A stretch of DNA of 9,833 nt from Burkholderiaceae bacterium (GTDB lineage: Bacteria; Pseudomonadota; Gammaproteobacteria; Burkholderiales; Burkholderiaceae): positions 1 through 9,833 of the forward strand of contig JASLEM010000475.1 of assembly GCA_030151165.1 (NCBI GenBank), read 5' to 3'. Under the pieces are notes generated by a model, which saw nothing but the letters and a program-made list of their open reading frames with translations, did not search any database and was not told where the DNA came from. The position numbers and the translations under genes are program-made. Of this stretch, positions 7,301 through 9,833 are shown one piece after another (the stretch's first letter is position 1; each line of letters starts with the position of its first letter).

Positions 7301-9833
7301 GTCGGCGGCGCGCATGCGCTCGTCGTGCTGCGCCTGCAGCGCCTGCGCGGCGTGCGCGAGCACGCTGGCCTGGAACGCATCGAAGCGCGCCACGATGGCC
7401 GGCGCCGGCGACTGCAGGAAGCCCGCGGCGAACTGGTGCAGCAGGCGGCGGATCTCCTCGGCGACGTCGACGTAGAGCTGGGCCTCGTCGGCGTCGACCT
7501 CGCGCGACGTCGACGTCTCGAGCGCGTGCTCGAGGCGACGCGCCAGCGCCGACAGGTCGGTGTGGCCGACGGTGGCCGAGTTGCCAGCCAGCGAATGCGC
7601 GAGCGCGACGGCGTCCTCGCCGACCGGGCGCGGCAGCTCGAGCGCCCACTCGGCGAGCGAGGTGCACAGGCGGCGCGATTGCTCGTCGGCCTCGTTCAAG
7701 AAGATGTTGAACAGGCCCAGGCCGATGCGCAGCGGCCCGATGACCTTGTAGTTCTCGGCGTCGTCCGCCGGCAGCGCGTCGAAGCCGGCGGCGGCCTCGT
7801 GGTGCGCGTCGTTGGCGGCCGGCTCGGCGGTGCGCTCGTTGGGCAGCGCGTCGAACGCCGGCGATTCGTCCAGCGTCGCCGGCACGGTCTCGGGCTCGTC
7901 GTCGAAGCGCGACTCCACCGTCGCGGGCTCGTCGTCGAACGGCGCGGCGCCGGTGTCGGAGGCCTCCTCGAGCACGCCGCGCTCGGTGTCATACGTCGAT
8001 TCGGGCGTGACCGGATGCACCGGCTCGACGTGGGTCGCCTCGGCGGCGTCCAGCGCGGCGAGATCGATCTCGAGCGAGAGCGGCTCGGGGATGGCCGCGG
8101 CGTCGATCGTCTCGTGTGCCGGCGCATGCGGCACCTCCGCCGTCGGCAGCGCCACGATGGTGGGCTCGGGCGGATCGGACGGCAGGTCGAGCAGCAGGCC
8201 GGCGTGTTCGGACTCCGCGGAATGCGGCAGCTCCAGCAACGTGCCGGACTCGGTGTTCTCGAAGTCGTGGTCGGGCAGGATCTCGGTGTCCTGCGCGTCC
8301 GGGCCGTGCAGCGGCGCGTGGTCGATCATGGCCGCGGAGGCGGCTTCGGCCTCGGCGGCGGGCTCGGCCGGCACCGTCATCGGCGGCAGCACGGCGGTCG
8401 CCTCGACGGCGGACGGCGCGGCGGCCGGCTTCTTCACCGGCTCGGCATCGGGGTCGACGCCATCGCGCAGCGCGTTGGCGGCCTGCACGATGGGCGCGCT
8501 GTGGAAGCCGGCGGCGTTGCGCGCGGTCAGGGCCTGCACCCACTTCTCGAGCTCGTCGAGCGCGTGCAGCGAGAACTTGCGAAGCGCCGGATCGGCCTCG
8601 ATCACGTGGTCGGCCAGGCGCGCGTTGTACAGCTGCTCGCAGGCCCAGGCGGCGTCGCCGAAGTCCTTGAGGCCGACCATGCGCGAGCTGCCCTTCAGCG
8701 TGTGGAAGGCGCGGCGCACGGTGGAGATGGATTCGAAATGCTGCGGCTCGTCGGCGAGCTTCGCGAGGCTGTCGCGCGCACCGGCGATGACTTCCTCGGC
8801 TTCCTCGAAGAAGACCTCGAGCATCTCGTCGTCTTCGGCCGTCGCGGTGGCCGACACGGCCACGGGCGCCGGGGCCGGCGCGGGCGGCGGCGGGGCCACG
8901 TAGTCGGTCATCGCCTGCGCGAGTTCCTGGCGGACGGCGCTGGTGTCGGCGTGGTCGTCGGCCTTGGCGAGCGCGCTGCGCGCGGCCTTCGCGGCGTCGG
9001 CCAGGCCCTTCTCGTCGTGCACGACCGCGTGCTGCGCGAGCTCGTCGAGCTTGTGCATCAGCTCGGCCTTGGTCGCGCCGTCGTCGGCGGCGGCCGCGGC
9101 CAGCAGGTTGACCTGGTCGTGCAGGTGGTTCTCGGCGGGCGCGTCGACCGGGGCGGCGACGGGCGTGACGACCGTGGCTTCGCTGTCGGCGGCCGGCGGC
9201 GCGTCGGTGCGGCCCATCACGGCCTCGAGACGGCCGGTGTCGGCGTCGAACTTGAACAGCGACTTGGCGAGCAGCGGCTGCACGCCCAGCAGGTCGATCA
9301 GGAACCCGAGCGCGCCGACGTTCGCGGCGAGACGGCCGACGGCCTGCTCGGACAGCAGGCGCTCGGCGGCGGCGTCGTTGTCGCCCGAGGCGTGCGCGAG
9401 GACGGTGTCCACCTCGTCGCGCATGCGCACGACGGCATGGCCGGCCTGGTCGAGGCCCAGCACCGACAGCACGCCGCGCATCGCGGACAGCTTGCCCGGC
9501 ACCGGCACGAGCAGCTCGCGCTCGGCGGGGTTGCGGTTGAACTTGTCGAGCTGCAGCTCGACTTCGGCCAGCGACGACCGCAGTTCCTGCACGACGCTGC
9601 CCATCGTCTGGCGATCGGACGCGCGGCGATAGAGATCCTCCATCCACGGCTCGATCGGGCCCGGCGTGCGGCCCTGGCGCGCGAGGTCGATGCGCTCGGC
9701 GAGCTGGTGGATGCGGGTGCCGAACGAGGCGTCGGCGATGTCGGCGTCGTCGAGGGCGGCGTCCAGGCACAGCAGGCCGGTCGCGACTTCCATCGCGAGG
9801 CCCGGCGAGGGCACGGCGCTGCCGTCGGCGACC
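4379..9833 (-). CDS. chpA: ChpA/PilL hybrid chemosensory histidine kinase with multiple Hpt domains (5' end outside window)
   Basis: The core CheA-type kinase of the type IV pilus (Pil-Chp) system, which takes signals from an MCP (PilJ) and phosphorylates PilG/PilH-type regulators to control twitching. About 1817 residues are visible and the frame is open to the right edge, so the N-terminus is missing. Numbering starts at the in-frame GTG 9814, which is probably an internal Val (read as GSAVPSPGLAMEVATGLL). In order: an N-terminal region with a degenerate Hpt-like segment, MRGVLSVLG at 112-120, lacking His; Hpt A about 327-435 (HTLKGSS, H371); Hpt B about 690-812 (HSLAGNS, H740); Hpt C about 1004-1105 (HTLKGSA, H1048); a coiled dimerisation region about 1206-1345; an ATPase domain about 1350-1525 with N-box N1397 and H1401, DDGHG 1437-1441 and GRGVGMD 1488-1494; a CheW-like domain 1526-1663; and a C-terminal receiver about 1686-1805 with DD 1694-1695, phospho-acceptor D1738 and K1790. 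All key residues are intact. Ala/Pro/Glu-rich linkers fill 436-689, 813-1003 and 1106-1205. P. aeruginosa ChpA is longer, with more phosphotransfer domains. The diguanylate cyclase follows 57 nt downstream. Confidence 0.96.
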   Translation of the reverse strand, partial: VADGSAVPSPGLAMEVATGLLCLDAALDDADIADASFGTRIHQLAERIDLARQGRTPGPIEPWMEDLYRRASDRQTMGSVVQELRSSLAEVELQLDKFNRNPAERELLVPVPGKLSAMRGVLSVLGLDQAGHAVVRMRDEVDTVLAHASGDNDAAAERLLSEQAVGRLAANVGALGFLIDLLGVQPLLAKSLFKFDADTGRLEAVMGRTDAPPAADSEATVVTPVAAPVDAPAENHLHDQVNLLAAAAADDGATKAELMHKLDELAQHAVVHDEKGLADAAKAARSALAKADDHADTSAVRQELAQAMTDYVAPPPPAPAPAPVAVSATATAEDDEMLEVFFEEAEEVIAGARDSLAKLADEPQHFESISTVRRAFHTLKGSSRMVGLKDFGDAAWACEQLYNARLADHVIEADPALRKFSLHALDELEKWVQALTARNAAGFHSAPIVQAANALRDGVDPDAEPVKKPAAAPSAVEATAVLPPMTVPAEPAAEAEAASAAMIDHAPLHGPDAQDTEILPDHDFENTESGTLLELPHSAESEHAGLLLDLPSDPPEPTIVALPTAEVPHAPAHETIDAAAIPEPLSLEIDLAALDAAEATHVEPVHPVTPESTYDTERGVLEEASDTGAAPFDDEPATVESRFDDEPETVPATLDESPAFDALPNERTAEPAANDAHHEAAAGFDALPADDAENYKVIGPLRIGLGLFNIFLNEADEQSRRLCTSLAEWALELPRPVGEDAVALAHSLAGNSATVGHTDLSALARRLEHALETSTSREVDADEAQLYVDVAEEIRRLLHQFAAGFLQSPAPAIVARFDAFQASVLAHAAQALQAQHDERMRAADEADRAEAAAHAAPALPEVSEVDDAPAAPAVPDVHETFHAPAVPEVHETVDEHHFAEQPIAAPEVIESADVDAQAFRALEQIAESTIVQPHEAEPVAEPVAEEKPAAAEPVAEQPAAAAVVPESGLGAVRFSVLDEAVRHEGHGHEIAATDVDTPEFAQDLDAHDAIDPELFEIFSEEAQELLPTLASHLRAWEESPEMTSEAFGALRALHTLKGSARLAGAMRLGELAHRLETAFEDRVGGRSATPPTMAMLHTGVDALDEEFQRLQRAPRVAEPAPAPVVAAEPVVETPVAVEPVVEAAEPVVEPTPEPAVEPVAEKAPESTVRQFVPKALADAAPASIDWARFSANNPSRVVRVAEAASSNPATATVRVRAPLLDRLVNQAGEVSITRSRLETDVVQMRVSLRELTENLDRLRRQLRDIELQADTQIASRLEASKSASVEFDPLEMDRFTRFQELTRMMAESVNDVATVQRSLQQTVQSAEDEMAAQTRLTRALQEDLLRARMVPFDALSERLYRVVRQAAKETSVQVRLNVEGSSIELDRSVLDRMAGAFEHLLRNAVVHGIETPEIRRAQDKDPIGTIDVALTQQGNEVRIQIRDDGHGLDLQRIEARGRRNGLIAPDAHPSDAELANLIFTPGFTTTEEVTELAGRGVGMDAVRTDVTALGGRIETASAAGRGTAFTLLLPLTTAVTRVVQLRCGNLTVAIPASLVEVVRRAPVGEVEQAYLSGNYRDGVNDVPFFWLGALLQASTHGVLVGKTTQVVLVRSAEQRVALHVDQVMGNQEVVVKNLGPQLARLPGLAGMSLLATGDVVPIYNPVALATVYGQRPTADGSAPKAPVIVEEVEEVRAPLVLVVDDSLTVRRVTQRLLTREGFRVTVAKDGLDALEQLEVERPAVMLTDIEMPRMDGFDLLRNVRHDPRWVNLPVIMITSRIAQKHRDLAEQLGADHYLGKPYDEEQLIALIQQNIARTMPA
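7157..7216 (-). repeat. 36-bp tandem repeat in a ChpA linker (VHET motif)
   Basis: A 24-bp unit at 7157-7180 recurs at 7193-7216 with one mismatch, a 36-bp (12-residue) period. It encodes PDVHET and PEVHET at about residues 869-886 in the acidic linker between Hpt B and Hpt C. A more diverged third copy (PEVSEVDD) may precede it in the protein. It is an in-frame low-complexity repeat, not a mobile element. Confidence 0.7.
7891..7939 (-). repeat. 33-bp spaced direct repeat in a ChpA linker (FDDEP motif)
   Basis: An identical 16-bp string occurs at 7891-7906 and 7924-7939, 33 bp (11 codons) apart. Both copies encode FDDEP (F626 and F637) in the linker between Hpt A and Hpt B. As with the VHET repeat, the period is a multiple of three, so copy-number change would keep the frame. 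Confidence 0.6.

Overview
The window looks like chromosomal DNA of a high-GC betaproteobacterium, probably Burkholderiales (the Rubrivivax/Roseateles/Leptothrix kind of lineage is my guess). The reasons are very GC-rich codon use, protein sequences resembling Burkholderiales YqgE and PilL/ChpA, and a layout (Chp chemosensory locus, photolyase, yqgE) that I recall from that order. I see no mobile elements, tRNA or rRNA genes, CRISPR arrays or prophage remnants. Most of the window is ordinary core genome. The least explained item is a secreted protein of unknown function.

Left edge (1-123): the first 29 codons of yqgE on the minus strand, then a 35-bp divergent gap. 124-1713 (+): a class I CPD photolyase with an intact Trp triad and flavin site. 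Its TAG stop directly abuts the stop of the convergent gene at 1714-3027 (-), a 437-aa exported protein I do not recognise. 3028-3292 is a 265-bp non-coding stretch with a strong GC hairpin just after the next gene. 3293-4321 (-): a GAF-GGDEF diguanylate cyclase with intact catalytic and inhibitory sites. 4379-9833 (-): the very large hybrid histidine kinase ChpA/PilL of the type IV pilus chemosensory system, cut at its N-terminus by the window edge.

How the genes work together: chpA and the cyclase gene lie 57 nt apart on one strand, in the same reading frame, and are probably co-transcribed. This suggests that control of twitching motility (Pil-Chp phosphorelay) and c-di-GMP synthesis are linked here. 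The secreted-protein gene follows on the same strand, but the 265-bp gap and hairpin suggest a separate unit. Photolyase and yqgE are divergent and functionally unrelated. The rest of the pil-chp operon (pilG, pilH, pilI, pilJ) would be expected beyond the right edge, and ruvX-pyrR-pyrB beyond the left. Both are inferences from related genomes, not visible here.
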